A DNA stretch of 45,091 nt from UBA10133 sp964528565 (GCA_964528565.1 CAZGSP010000007.1:1-45091), one strand, 5' to 3'. Counted from the first letter of the stretch, positions 34,432 through 43,195 are shown. A program made the numbers and translations. The notes: generated by a model not told the origin, from the letters alone.

Positions 34432-35076
34432 ATGAAACCGAAAAAATCGATCAAAAACCATCAGGATATTTTCCTCACCATTGGGGCTTTGATTTTTGGA
34501 CTCATATTACTGGTGATCATCGTCAACAAATCCGTCTTTTCCGGAGTCGATCTTACCATCAGCCGGGCAGTTCAAAGTATCCACAGCCCACTATTTTCCA
34601 TCACCATGAATGTCGTCAGCGAGATCGGTGATGATTTTAATTTGGAAATAATAATTGTCCTGGCCATGTCTCTTCTATATCTTGCCGGGTTAAAGGTGGA
34701 AGCGATCAAAACCGCCCTGCTGACCGCCTCTGCCGCCACCATAGGAAGTCTGGCCAAGACCATAGTCAATCGACCTCGTCCCGGAAACGGCGAGGTAGTT
34801 ATCCAAGAAATTCTTTCCGACAAAAGCTTTCCCAGTCTTCATGTTTTGATTTTTACCGTCTTTTTTGGATACATGCTGTATCTTTCCGTCTACAAAGTAA
34901 AAACCCGCTGGTTAAAGACTCTCATTGCCCTTCCCTCCACCTTCTTGATCCTCACCATCGGTCTCTCCAGGATCTATCTCGGAGCTCATTGGGCAAGCGA
35001 TACCATAGGCGGGTACTTAATGGGAGCATTATTTCTAATTCTCGCCGTCAAGATAAGCGGGAAGCCATCAAACTAA
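34432..35076 (+). CDS. PAP2-family membrane phosphatase
   Basis: A 214-aa protein with six hydrophobic segments and the three phosphatase motifs: KTIVNRPRPG, SFPSLH and SRIYLGAHWASD. Such enzymes dephosphorylate lipid phosphates, for example undecaprenyl diphosphate, which would serve wall and glycan synthesis. The following gene starts 5 nt after its stop. Confidence 0.9.
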   Translation: MKPKKSIKNHQDIFLTIGALIFGLILLVIIVNKSVFSGVDLTISRAVQSIHSPLFSITMNVVSEIGDDFNLEIIIVLAMSLLYLAGLKVEAIKTALLTASAATIGSLAKTIVNRPRPGNGEVVIQEILSDKSFPSLHVLIFTVFFGYMLYLSVYKVKTRWLKTLIALPSTFLILTIGLSRIYLGAHWASDTIGGYLMGALFLILAVKISGKPSN

Positions 35077-35081
35077 AATAT

Positions 35082-35960
35082 ATGACAAAAGACAAATACT
35101 CTGCGGTTTGGGTTTCTCATACTTCAATTAACGATTTTCTGGACTGTCCCAGGGCTTATTACTTGAAAAACCTTTATAAAGATCGGAGTACGGGGAACAA
35201 AATACAAATAATTACTCCGTCACTTTCTCTCGGATCGGCGGTCCATGAAGTTCTTGAAGAACTGTCCTTGGTCCCCACCGAGAAACGTTTCGATGAGTCA
35301 CTGGTTTTGAAACTGGATAAAGTATGGGAAAACCTTTCCGGTAAAAAGGGTGGTTTTAAAAACCTGGATGAGGAACACAAGTTTAAAGAAAGGGGTAAGG
35401 CCATGCTTCGGCGGGTAATGGATCATCCCGGTCCACTTCTCAATTTGGCCGTCAAGATCAAAGAAAGTTTGCCTTTCTTTTGGTTGTCCGAAGAGGAGAA
35501 TATTATTCTCTGTGGCAAAATTGACTGGTTGGAATATCTCAAGGACGAGGACGGTATTCACATCATCGATTTCAAGACCGGCAAAAAAGAAGAAACGGGT
35601 GAGTCTCTGCAACTTCCCATTTACCATTTGTTGACCACTAGGTGTCAGACACGGCCGGTCTCCAAGGCCAGCTATTGGTACCTCGATTTTTCCGATACTC
35701 TCAAAGAAAAGGATCTTCCGGACATAAAAACTGCCGAAGCCAAGATCCTGGAGCTCGGACGGAAAATAAAGCTGGCCAGAAAGCTTGAAAAGTTCGACTG
35801 TCCAAACGGGAAAGACGGCTGTCTTCATTGCCGGCCGCTTGAGGCAGTCGTCAGAGGAGAAGGGGAAAGGGTAGGGGAGATGGGCCGTCGCGACACCTAT
35901 ATTCTAAAGAAAGAAGCGGTTCCCGAGGAGGATGGCTCCGAAGACAGTTTCCTTATTTAA
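35082..35960 (+). CDS. RecB-family PD-(D/E)XK nuclease with Cys cluster
   Basis: A 292-aa nuclease-like protein. It opens with SHTSINDFLDCPRAYYLKN, has the LGSAVHEVLEEL helix, and contains the active site pattern GKIDWLEY and IIDFKTGKKEE followed by LQLPIYHLL. Cys in DCPRAY and in CPNGKDGCLHC could hold an Fe-S cluster as in Cas4/AddB. A longer start inside the PAP2 gene was rejected. No CRISPR array is near, so a Cas role is unlikely; DNA repair is more likely. Confidence 0.85.
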   Translation: MTKDKYSAVWVSHTSINDFLDCPRAYYLKNLYKDRSTGNKIQIITPSLSLGSAVHEVLEELSLVPTEKRFDESLVLKLDKVWENLSGKKGGFKNLDEEHKFKERGKAMLRRVMDHPGPLLNLAVKIKESLPFFWLSEEENIILCGKIDWLEYLKDEDGIHIIDFKTGKKEETGESLQLPIYHLLTTRCQTRPVSKASYWYLDFSDTLKEKDLPDIKTAEAKILELGRKIKLARKLEKFDCPNGKDGCLHCRPLEAVVRGEGERVGEMGRRDTYILKKEAVPEEDGSEDSFLI

Positions 35961-35963
35961 TAC

Positions 35964-36881
35964 TCAGTAGGCCGCAATCGCCACCGCAAACGTGTTTTGG
36001 GCGTATACACAACCCCAGACATACTCGCCTCCGGACAGAAGTGCTTTGTGTCCGAGGGTATTTTCCCAAGCCTGCACCGTTTCAAAAGGAGTTGGGTAAC
36101 CCTGAACCAAAAACTCACTGATGTTGTATTTTTCCGATATCCATTTCAGGTCGGATCTGTCCAAAACGGGGACAAACCCGGCGTGTCCATCCAGTTTGCC
36201 CAGTTCGAGAAGTTGGTTTAGTCTTATGGACGCGATAGTACAAAGTTCCTCCTTTTGCTTCAAGGGGTTTACACCAAGCTCTACCCGTCTTGTGTTTATC
36301 GAAGCCCAAAGATCGGGTCCGCCCCAAGTAATTTTTTTTGGTGCTGCCACTCTTTTCCGTGGCGAAACCAGCAGGACATAAAGACTCACCTTATCCTGAT
36401 CGTTTTTTATGGCGATTCCCGCATCCCTAAAATCCGGATGTAGCAGTGTGCCTTTGGAAATTTCGTTAGCCATCCAGTCGGCCACCGGATCGTTTGTCTT
36501 AAAAAAATCCGTTAACAGTAGGTCGCCAATTAAATTCGCCTCGTAACCGGCATTTTTTGTCGCCACCTCTCTCGTAATACCCGTCGTTTTTCCTTCGTAA
36601 TCTTGCTCCGTCAAGATGACGGCAAGCCTACTTAATGCGGCCTGATTTAGTTTGTCGGTGAGTACGATCTTGGAAAAACCCGCCTTTTCCCGGGCGGTAT
36701 TGATATTTGTCAGGACAGATTCGACTGTCCAGTCCTGAAGAAAGGGGGTATTGTTTCTTTCTACATAGATGGTTCGTTTGATCGACTCCAAACCAATATT
36801 CTTAAAAGGGATCTTTTGGTATCCGTAAAAAATTATCCCGATACCAACGAACAGAACTAGTAAACGCAATAATGTCTTCAC
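35964..36881 (-). CDS. Membrane-anchored protein with two CAP (SCP/PR1-like) domains
   Basis: A 305-aa protein from GTG 36881, selected because TATACT on the minus strand (36893-36888) ends 6 nt before it; a TTG one codon upstream is the alternative. The N-terminal hydrophobic anchor (about 5-21) is followed by two CAP-like domains, beginning INTAREKAGFSKIVL and INTRRVELGVNPL. Extracellular; function undefined in bacteria. Confidence 0.75.
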   Translation of the reverse strand: MKTLLRLLVLFVGIGIIFYGYQKIPFKNIGLESIKRTIYVERNNTPFLQDWTVESVLTNINTAREKAGFSKIVLTDKLNQAALSRLAVILTEQDYEGKTTGITREVATKNAGYEANLIGDLLLTDFFKTNDPVADWMANEISKGTLLHPDFRDAGIAIKNDQDKVSLYVLLVSPRKRVAAPKKITWGGPDLWASINTRRVELGVNPLKQKEELCTIASIRLNQLLELGKLDGHAGFVPVLDRSDLKWISEKYNISEFLVQGYPTPFETVQAWENTLGHKALLSGGEYVWGCVYAQNTFAVAIAAY

Positions 36882-36915
36882 CAATTCAGTATAAAATATT
36901 TTTTAGGATTCTGTG

Positions 36916-36921
36916 TATACT
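36916..36921 (+). promoter_or_regulatory. -10 box of the HPF-like gene
   Basis: TATACT ends 6 nt before ATG 36928, indicating a leaderless mRNA. Confidence 0.5.
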
Positions 36922-36927
36922 GGCCTT

Positions 36928-37233
36928 ATGAACATAATTTTTAACCAACAAAAATTATCGTTAAGTGATCGCTTCAGACAAAGGATCCAGACAAAGTTTG
37001 ATCAGGGACTGGGAAAATTACTATCCAACTATCAGGAAGATCTGAAAATTGCCTCACTGGCTATAGAAAAAGTGGCGAGGTCCGGCTACGAAATAAAATT
37101 TGATATGAACTTACCCGGTTGTCCGATCAATATTAGGGACTCACACCGGGTTTTGATGGATGGTGTCATCAGGGTTCGGAATCAAGCCAAAAGACAGATC
37201 AAAAAATATCTCGAAAAGATGAGGGGCTACTGA
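36928..37233 (+). CDS. Putative ribosome hibernation-promoting factor (HPF/RaiA-like)
   Basis: A 101-aa protein of the size of short HPF. The N-terminal strand (IIFNQQKLSLSD) is followed by a helix, IEKVARSGYEIKFDMNLPG resembling the S30AE beta sheet, and a basic C-terminal helix (RNQAKRQIKKYLEK). The match is by layout, not by exact motif. Start at ATG 36928 rather than a start five codons upstream that overlaps the -10 box. Confidence 0.55.
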   Translation: MNIIFNQQKLSLSDRFRQRIQTKFDQGLGKLLSNYQEDLKIASLAIEKVARSGYEIKFDMNLPGCPINIRDSHRVLMDGVIRVRNQAKRQIKKYLEKMRGY

Positions 37234-37673
37234 CCTCGCTCTCTCTTATTCATTTCGTCGAGCTTTCTATTTAGCACCACTTTACGGATTTCTCCGTTGT
37301 GATTAACAAATTTGATATCGTCGGTGAGTTCGATGAGTGCCTGAATCATTTTGATCCCGTGTTTATCGAAAAGTTTTTCCCAGGATTTTTGGAACTTTTC
37401 CATTTTCAAGTCAATATCTTTTGGTCCGAAGGTAACCTGTATATAAGCCTCAACTTGCTCAAAAATAAACGATTTCGTCGCCGACAACATCTCCTGCTCT
37501 TCGATCAAGTCCTGAGTCCTTTTCGGGCTGAGTTGTCCGTCCGGACGAAGAGTTCTCCTTAATTGATCATAGGGATTGTTGCCTTTCCTCTTTGTGATCC
37601 AGGAGCTCGACTCGGGCTTCTCCTCGTCTCGACTTCCATAGACGGCTCCCAATCTTTCCAGTAGACCGGCCAT
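37227..37673 (-). CDS. Hypothetical protein
   Basis: A 148-aa soluble, helical protein with no recognised family. The N-terminal ~50 residues are polar and probably disordered; the rest alternates charged and hydrophobic residues. It lies immediately downstream of the ferredoxin gene (no gap), so both form one transcript. The last 7 bp overlap the convergent HPF-like gene. Confidence 0.7.
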   Translation of the reverse strand: MAGLLERLGAVYGSRDEEKPESSSWITKRKGNNPYDQLRRTLRPDGQLSPKRTQDLIEEQEMLSATKSFIFEQVEAYIQVTFGPKDIDLKMEKFQKSWEKLFDKHGIKMIQALIELTDDIKFVNHNGEIRKVVLNRKLDEMNKRERGQ

Positions 37674-37868
37674 TTACTTTTCGATCGAAATTGCCTGGAC
37701 CGGACAAACCTCGATCGCCATTTTGACGGACTCCAAAATCTCCGGGGAGCTCAAATCGGCCGACTCGATGGGCGTCGACACTCCGTTTTTAAGCACAAAC
37801 GCCTTTTCGGCGATATCGACACACACCCCGCATCCGATACACTTTGTTTGATCAACCTTTACTTTCAT
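37674..37868 (-). CDS. Ferredoxin, single [4Fe-4S]
   Basis: A 64-aa electron carrier. Cluster ligands are the three Cys of CIGCGVC (10-16) and the Cys of EVCPVQA near residue 54, the pattern of single-cluster ferredoxins of the Pyrococcus/Thermotoga type. Its redox partner is not in the window, unless it serves the radical SAM enzyme. Confidence 0.9.
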   Translation of the reverse strand: MKVKVDQTKCIGCGVCVDIAEKAFVLKNGVSTPIESADLSSPEILESVKMAIEVCPVQAISIEK

Positions 37869-37912
37869 AACGGTATTTTACCCCATCCCTTGCCAACCCG
37901 AACATTCTCCGA

Positions 37913-37932
37913 CCTGCCTGCCGGCAGGCAGG
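37913..37932. repeat. Perfect 20-bp palindrome in the DUF2130 promoter
   Basis: CCTGCCTGCCGGCAGGCAGG occupies the -35 and spacer region, two bases before TATAAT. It can form a 10-bp perfect hairpin. I recall similar palindromes as dispersed repeats in CPR genomes; here it could also be an operator. Confidence 0.7.
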
Positions 37933-37933
37933 A

Positions 37934-37939
37934 TATAAT
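37934..37939 (+). promoter_or_regulatory. -10 box of the DUF2130 gene
   Basis: TATAAT ends 6 nt before ATG 37946; the mRNA is probably leaderless. Confidence 0.55.
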
Positions 37940-37945
37940 GGCCAC

Positions 37946-39046
37946 ATGACAAGCAATATTAAATGTCCCAAGTGCGGAGAGGAGATCGAAGTCTCCGAAG
38001 CTCTTAGCGCTACCGTCAGAGAGCAGGTTGAGAAAAGTCTAACCGAAAAAATATTAAGGGAGGCCGAAATGAAATTCAAAAGCGAAGCGGCCGAAGAATC
38101 CAAAGCGCTCAAAGAAGAGCTGGACTTCAAGTCCAAGAAGCTGGCAGAGGCTCGGGAAGCGGAACTTTTGCTACGTCAGGAAAAATTACGGCTCGAAGAC
38201 GAAAAGAAGTCCTTTGAACTGGATAAACAAAAACAGCTGGACTCCGAAAGAGAAAAGATTCGCCGCGAGACCCTCATGGAGGCGAGCGATGCTCACCGGT
38301 TGAAAGATCTGGAAAAAGAAAAGATGATTAACGATCTAAAAAAATCACTGGAAGACGCTCAGCTAAAAGCCTCACAGAGTTCACAGCAGTTACAGGGCGA
38401 AGTCCAGGAACTGGATCTGGAAAGCTACCTCCAATCCGCTTTTCCCGGTGATGAAATAAATCCTGTCGGTAAGGGAGTGAGGGGAGCCGATATCAGTCAA
38501 GTAGTAAAAACCAGTCTGGGAACCGTCTGCGGAGTAATACTTTGGGAATCCAAAAGAACCAAGGCTTGGGTAGACGACTGGGCGGTGAAACTCAAGGATG
38601 ATCTTCGCGCCTCCAAAGCCAATGTCCCCGTCATCATCACCACTGTTCTGCCCAAAGGGATCAGGTCCGGCTTCGGTTTCTATCAGGGCGTCTGGGTTGC
38701 CGAGCCAAAATATATCCAACCGCTAGCCGAAATACTTCGGAAAAACTTGATCGATGTCGCCAGAGAAAAACACAATGGTCAGGACAGGGGTACTAAGGCG
38801 GACATGATCTATACCTATTTGACGAGCGACGCCTTCGTCCAGCAGATCCAGAGTATTATCGAAGTTCATCAGAGCATGCAGGCTCAGATCCAAAAAGAAC
38901 GCGCCGCCTATGAAAAGATCTGGAAAGAAAGAGAAGCCCAAGCCGAAAGAATTATCATGAGTACCGCCGGTATCTATGGCAGTATTCAGGGAGTAGCCGG
39001 CCAATCTCTACCTCCGGTCAAAGGTCTCGACCTCCTCGAAGGGTAA
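37946..39046 (+). CDS. DUF2130-domain protein
   Basis: A 366-aa protein. The N-terminal zinc-ribbon-like motif is CPKCGEEIEVS (residues 7-17). A long charged coiled coil runs from about 20 to 150. The DUF2130 domain follows, with WESKRTKAWVDDW, a nuclease-like D/E-x-K pattern typical of this family, and a C-terminal helix. The function of the family is not established; a nuclease acting in DNA repair or defence is a common guess. Confidence 0.85.
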   Translation: MTSNIKCPKCGEEIEVSEALSATVREQVEKSLTEKILREAEMKFKSEAAEESKALKEELDFKSKKLAEAREAELLLRQEKLRLEDEKKSFELDKQKQLDSEREKIRRETLMEASDAHRLKDLEKEKMINDLKKSLEDAQLKASQSSQQLQGEVQELDLESYLQSAFPGDEINPVGKGVRGADISQVVKTSLGTVCGVILWESKRTKAWVDDWAVKLKDDLRASKANVPVIITTVLPKGIRSGFGFYQGVWVAEPKYIQPLAEILRKNLIDVAREKHNGQDRGTKADMIYTYLTSDAFVQQIQSIIEVHQSMQAQIQKERAAYEKIWKEREAQAERIIMSTAGIYGSIQGVAGQSLPPVKGLDLLEG

Positions 39047-39067
39047 GTGTCTGTGCTAACATGAGCC

Positions 39068-39853
39068 ATGTATTACAAGAAATCACGGGGAATATTTGAT
39101 CCCGCGTCAAAAGAGCCGTTCAAGATCAGCCGTTCCAAAATAGAGCTTTATACCCAGTGCCCCCGGTGTTTTTACATGGACGTCCGTCTCGGGTTATCCC
39201 GTCCATCAACTCCTCCCTACACCTTAAACTCGGCCGTTGATAATCTACTCAAAAACGAGTTTGATCTTCTCCGGAAAACCGGTGAAAAGCACGAACTGAT
39301 GAAGAAGTACGCCGTTGATGCCATCCCTTTTAATCATCCCGATCTGCCCCAATGGCGCGGTGAGGTCACTGCTTATGAAGGCGCTTTGGTCGTAGACGAA
39401 AAATCGAATCTTCTCATCAATGGGTTGGTCGATGATGTCTGGCAGGACAGCAAAGGAAATTTGGTTATGGTCGACTACAAATCCACCAGCTCGGCCAAAG
39501 CTCCATCCCTGGACGATGAATGGAAACAGTCCTACAAGCGGCAGATAGAGATTTATCAATGGATCTTCCGGAAGCTTGGTTTCCCCGTATCCAAGATTGG
39601 CTACTTTGTCTTCGCCAACGCCATGAAAAATCTGCCCAAATTCGACGGCAAATTGGAATTTGAAATGTCGATCCTTCCTTACGAAGGAAATCCCGACTGG
39701 GTTGACCTGACTCTTTTGGAAATACGAGAGCTTCTAAACTCCGAAGCCATTCCCGCCCCGGCCCACGAATGCGAGTACTGCGCGTACAAACAGCAGTCTG
39801 TCCAAGTAGTCAAAGCGTTTAAAGAGAAGGAACAGCTCTCCCTTCCAGCCTGA
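39068..39853 (+). CDS. RecB-family PD-(D/E)XK nuclease
   Basis: A 261-aa protein. It opens with ISRSKIELYTQCPRCFYMD, contains NGLVDDVWQDSKGNLVMVDYKSTSS (the D-x(n)-D-x-K catalytic core; cut here for description) and YKRQIEIYQW, and ends with the Cys pair CEYCAY. Likely Fe-S-linked nuclease of the Cas4/AddB type. Distinct in sequence from the nuclease at 35 kb. The last 35 bp overlap the convergent coiled-coil gene. Confidence 0.85.
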   Translation: MYYKKSRGIFDPASKEPFKISRSKIELYTQCPRCFYMDVRLGLSRPSTPPYTLNSAVDNLLKNEFDLLRKTGEKHELMKKYAVDAIPFNHPDLPQWRGEVTAYEGALVVDEKSNLLINGLVDDVWQDSKGNLVMVDYKSTSSAKAPSLDDEWKQSYKRQIEIYQWIFRKLGFPVSKIGYFVFANAMKNLPKFDGKLEFEMSILPYEGNPDWVDLTLLEIRELLNSEAIPAPAHECEYCAYKQQSVQVVKAFKEKEQLSLPA

Positions 39854-40223
39854 CGATTCTTTTTTCGTGATCGTCTATCTTCTCCGAGTGATGGTCGGCA
39901 ACATGATCTAGTTTCTTTTCAATTCGATAAGTATTGTCCGCGACGAGAGAGACTTCTTCATGAAGACGATCATAAATATTATTGACCATAGGTTCGGTCA
40001 CTTCTTCGTGAAATTTTAACAATCTCTTATCCATAAGCTCGCTGAATTGCAAAAGCATCTTATCGTTATTTTTATCAACCATCTTGCCCATCTTCCCCAC
40101 CAACTTCTCGTCTCTCTTGTCCATTTCCCCAAGCAATTTTTCCTCCAATAAGTTCAACTTCACCGACAATTTGTCACCCACCAAGGTGCCAAGTTTGTTG
40201 AGGTCGTTCTGAGTTAAGGACAT
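39819..40223 (-). CDS. Coiled-coil hypothetical protein
   Basis: A 134-aa protein from ATG 40223, chosen because TATGAT on the minus strand (40235-40230) ends 6 nt before it. Nearly the whole protein is a charged heptad-like helix (KLNLLEEKLLGEMDKRDEK and similar). No enzymatic motif. Divergent from queA with 86 bp between the starts. Confidence 0.7.
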   Translation of the reverse strand: MSLTQNDLNKLGTLVGDKLSVKLNLLEEKLLGEMDKRDEKLVGKMGKMVDKNNDKMLLQFSELMDKRLLKFHEEVTEPMVNNIYDRLHEEVSLVADNTYRIEKKLDHVADHHSEKIDDHEKRIVRLEGRAVPSL

Positions 40224-40297
40224 AAATCCATCATACATCAAACATTTTCCTCGGCCTTCAAGATTCTCTCGTCTCTTCGCGATTACGATTGATCTGA

Positions 40298-40303
40298 GAT
40301 AAT
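40298..40303 (+). promoter_or_regulatory. -10 box of queA
   Basis: GATAAT ends 6 nt before ATG 40310; probably leaderless. Confidence 0.45.
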
Positions 40304-40309
40304 AACGGC

Positions 40310-41371
40310 ATGAATCTTTTCGACTTCCATTTTGATCTTCCCGACGAGCTCATCGGTCAGCACGCCATCGAACCCAGAGACTCGTGCAAGTTAATGGTCC
40401 TCGACCGTCGGACCGGAACCATAGCCCATCTGATTTTCAGGGATCTGGTTGATATTCTCGGTGACGACTTTGTTTTGGTCCTAAATGACACAAAGGTTTT
40501 CCCCGCCAGATTATTCGGCACCAAAGAAAGCGGGGGGAAGATAGAAGTACTTCTTCTGAAACATACCTCCTTGGACACCTTTGAATGTATCGTCCGCGGG
40601 AAAATCAAAGTTGGTCAAAATCTGATCTTTGGCTCCAATCTCGCCGGTTCCGTCCTTACTAAAAGCGAAGAAGGGGAAATCAGCCTTAAGTTTAATTTTT
40701 CCGGTCCGGATCTGATCGCGAAGATCGACGAACTCGGAAAAACCCCCTTGCCGCCATACATTCACTCCACCGACGAAGAAAAAGAACTCCGGGAAAAATA
40801 CCAAACTGTCTATGCGAGAGAAAAGGGGAGTGCCGCCGCTCCCACGGCCGGTCTTCACTTCACTCCGGAATTATTGGAAAAATTAGCCGGGAAGGGAGTC
40901 CAAATCGAAAAAATTACCCTTCATGTCGGACTCGGGACATTTAAGCCGGTCACCAAGGAGCAAGTTGCCTCAAAAACTCTTCACGCGGAATCTTTTTGGC
41001 TGACCCCGGCCGTCGCCGACAGGCTAAACTTGGCGAAGCGATCCGGCAAAAAAATCGTTGCCGTCGGCACGACGACTTGCCGGGTTCTGGAATCACAAGC
41101 GGATGAATCGGGTAAGTTAACCGCCGGAGAAGGGGAGACCAACATTTTTATCCAACCCGGTTACCGTTTTAAATTCATTGACGGTCTGATCACCAACTTC
41201 CATCTGCCGAATACCAGTTTATTAATGCTCGTTACCGCCCTGATTTCCGCGCCCAACTCCCCTATCGGTTTGAAAAATTTTCCCGATAGCCTCATGGGCA
41301 GAGCCTACACCGAGGCAATAATAAATAAATACAAATTCTTCAGTTTCGGCGACGCTATGATGATAATATAA
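40310..41371 (+). CDS. queA: tRNA preQ1(34) S-adenosylmethionine ribosyltransferase-isomerase
   Basis: Adds the epoxycyclopentanediol ring to preQ1 in tRNA during queuosine synthesis. The 353-aa protein has the family motifs FDLPDELIGQ, LNDTKVFPARLFG, EKGSAAAPTAGLHFT and ITNFHLPNTSLLMLV. Length is normal. It shares the queuosine pathway with tgt, which lies 540 bp downstream on the other strand. Confidence 0.95.
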   Translation: MNLFDFHFDLPDELIGQHAIEPRDSCKLMVLDRRTGTIAHLIFRDLVDILGDDFVLVLNDTKVFPARLFGTKESGGKIEVLLLKHTSLDTFECIVRGKIKVGQNLIFGSNLAGSVLTKSEEGEISLKFNFSGPDLIAKIDELGKTPLPPYIHSTDEEKELREKYQTVYAREKGSAAAPTAGLHFTPELLEKLAGKGVQIEKITLHVGLGTFKPVTKEQVASKTLHAESFWLTPAVADRLNLAKRSGKKIVAVGTTTCRVLESQADESGKLTAGEGETNIFIQPGYRFKFIDGLITNFHLPNTSLLMLVTALISAPNSPIGLKNFPDSLMGRAYTEAIINKYKFFSFGDAMMII

Positions 41372-41375
41372 GTTT

Positions 41376-41906
41376 ATGTCTTTAAACGAAATCGGTGAAT
41401 TGGTACTAAAACAGGCTGAGGATAAAGGGTGGGGTCATACCAAGGAAATGTTGAATGTGGCCGAAAAAATGATGCTCATAAATACCGAAGTGACGGAATT
41501 TCACGATGCCATGAACCTAGAAACGGACAGTCCGAAGGATACCATAAACGCCGAAAGTGCAGACATTTTGATGCGTACTCTACATCTGGGTTTAGTCTGG
41601 GGCGTTGATTTCGATGAGGATATTTCTTTTGAAAGTAAATACCGAGGTAAAAAAATTGACGAAGTGACAGATTCGGATTATCTATACCTTCATTCACTCA
41701 TATCTGTTGGCTATGACCAATACCGACACAAAGATTTTGAGGGCTTCAAAAAATCTCTGTATATTATTGCCAAAGAAATTCAGTCTCTCACCAAGGAAAT
41801 AGGAAAAGATATCGAGTCTGCTTGCTTGGAAAAAATAAATATCAATCGTTCCAGGGTTTGGGACAAAAATGAGCTAATGGGTAACTATTACAAAGGCAAG
41901 CCGTAA
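41376..41906 (+). CDS. MazG-like NTP pyrophosphohydrolase
   Basis: A 176-aa all-helical protein with the metal-binding pattern NTEVTEFHDAM followed by ESADILMRTLHLG (E-x-x-E and E-x-x-D). A terminal KININRSRVWDKN segment is typical of the MazG-like family, which hydrolyses non-canonical nucleotides. It starts 4 nt after queA and is probably co-transcribed; it converges with tgt. Confidence 0.75.
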   Translation: MSLNEIGELVLKQAEDKGWGHTKEMLNVAEKMMLINTEVTEFHDAMNLETDSPKDTINAESADILMRTLHLGLVWGVDFDEDISFESKYRGKKIDEVTDSDYLYLHSLISVGYDQYRHKDFEGFKKSLYIIAKEIQSLTKEIGKDIESACLEKININRSRVWDKNELMGNYYKGKP

Positions 41907-41908
41907 CT

Positions 41909-43042
41909 CTAGCCGAGCCTCTTCATTTTCTCCCGCATTTGCTCTACCAGCCGGACCATAAAACGGACGTTGTGGATCGAGGCCAGACGGTAGTAGGAAA
42001 GTTCTTTGGATCGGTAGAGATGATTGAGATACCCACGAGTGTATCCGGATTGACAGGTAAAGCAATCACAGCCCTCCAAAATGATGTTTTTATCGCTAAT
42101 GAACTGCGCATTGCCGATATTTAGTCTGCCGTTGACAAACTCACTCTCAAAATTTCCGCCTCTTAGCTCTCCGTGGTAAAGGGCACCGTTTCTGGCAAGC
42201 CTCGTCGGCGCGACACAGTCGAACATGTCTATTCCGCACTTAATGATATCTACAATGTTCTGCGGATCGCGTCCCAAACCCATGGTATAGATCGGTTTGT
42301 CTTTTGGCAAAAGGTGTTTGATCCAGCCGACCACTTCTTGCGTCGCCTCCATGTTATAACCGATCGTTTCTCCTCCGAGAGCCACGCCACTGAATGGCAT
42401 GGAAGAAATAAACTCGGCGGCCTCTTCTCTCATCTTGCGATCGGTACTTCCCTGAATTATCCCAAACAATGCCTGATCCGTACCCTGAGAACTCTTTTTT
42501 CCGTTTTCTTCCCATCTTTTTAGACATCTTTCGGCCCAGCGGTGAGTCCGGTCTAGCGCTTGTCTGACGTATGATTCTTCTATTTTGTCCGGCGTGCACT
42601 CGTCAAAGGCCATGATAATATCTGCGCCGAGATCTTTCTGAATATCCATTGATCTTTCGGGAGTGAACCGATGCACCTGTCCGTCAAGATGAGATTTGAA
42701 GGTTACTCCGTCTTCGTCAATTTTGGATAGAGTTTCGCCCTTGGCACCAAGACCCAAGGAAAATACCTGGAAACCTCCGCTATCGGTAAGAGTCGGTCCA
42801 TTCCAATTCATAAACTTGGCTACTCCTCCCATCTCGGAAACCACATTTTCCCCGGGACGCAGAAAAAGATGATAAGTATTGGCCAGGACAATTTCGGCTT
42901 TGGTTTCACGAATATCCTGCCCATCCAGAGCTTTTACGGTTGCGGCCGTACCTACCGGCATAAATACCGGAGTTTGGACCGTCCCGTGATCGGTCGTGAT
43001 TTGACCTGTCCCGTTTGAATTTTTGGTGAATTTGAAAGGCAT
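41909..43042 (-). CDS. tgt: tRNA-guanine transglycosylase
   Basis: Exchanges guanine 34 of tRNA for preQ1. The 377-aa protein has the substrate motif DSGGFQVFSLG, the catalytic region MAFDECTPD and DMFDCVAPTRLARNG, and the zinc site CDCFTC with a distal His in ASIHN. With queA it supplies two steps of queuosine synthesis; preQ1 genes are not seen here. Confidence 0.95.
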   Translation of the reverse strand: MPFKFTKNSNGTGQITTDHGTVQTPVFMPVGTAATVKALDGQDIRETKAEIVLANTYHLFLRPGENVVSEMGGVAKFMNWNGPTLTDSGGFQVFSLGLGAKGETLSKIDEDGVTFKSHLDGQVHRFTPERSMDIQKDLGADIIMAFDECTPDKIEESYVRQALDRTHRWAERCLKRWEENGKKSSQGTDQALFGIIQGSTDRKMREEAAEFISSMPFSGVALGGETIGYNMEATQEVVGWIKHLLPKDKPIYTMGLGRDPQNIVDIIKCGIDMFDCVAPTRLARNGALYHGELRGGNFESEFVNGRLNIGNAQFISDKNIILEGCDCFTCQSGYTRGYLNHLYRSKELSYYRLASIHNVRFMVRLVEQMREKMKRLG

Positions 43043-43049
43043 GTGATCT

Positions 43050-43078
43050 ATTTTACTTCGATTCAGGTAAAATATACC
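43050..43078. promoter_or_regulatory. Divergent promoters of tgt and tRNA-Thr with inverted repeat
   Basis: TAAAAT on the minus strand (43055-43050) lies 7 nt before tgt. On the plus strand TAAAAT (43068-43073) lies 9 nt before tRNA-Thr and is inside the inverted repeat CAGGTA-AAATA-TACCTG (43064-43080). Confidence 0.45.
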
Positions 43079-43082
43079 TGTT

Positions 43083-43155
43083 GCCGGGGTAGCTCAGCTG
43101 GTAGAGCGGCGGTATCGTAAACCGCAGGTAGTGGGTTCGAGTCCCACCCCCGGCT
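43083..43155 (+). tRNA. tRNA-Thr (anticodon CGT)
   Basis: A 73-nt cloverleaf. Acceptor GCCGGGG pairs with CCCCGGC, discriminator T. The D-arm is GCTC/GAGC. The anticodon stem GCGGT/ACCGC has loop ATCGTAA (anticodon CGT). The T-arm is GTGGG-TTCGAGT-CCCAC. CCA is not encoded. Confidence 0.94.
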
Positions 43156-43162
43156 CAAAAAT

Positions 43163-43195
43163 AATATTCCCCCCTTGTGGGGGAATATTGTTTTT
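43163..43195 (+). terminator. Terminator after tRNA-Thr
   Basis: AATATTCCCCC pairs with GGGGGAATATT around a short loop, followed by GTTTTTG. Confidence 0.85.

Noticed and set aside
35082..39853. Cas4-like adaptation genes of a CRISPR system
   Set aside because: Both nucleases have RecB/Cas4-type motifs, but there is no array, cas1 or cas2 in the window.
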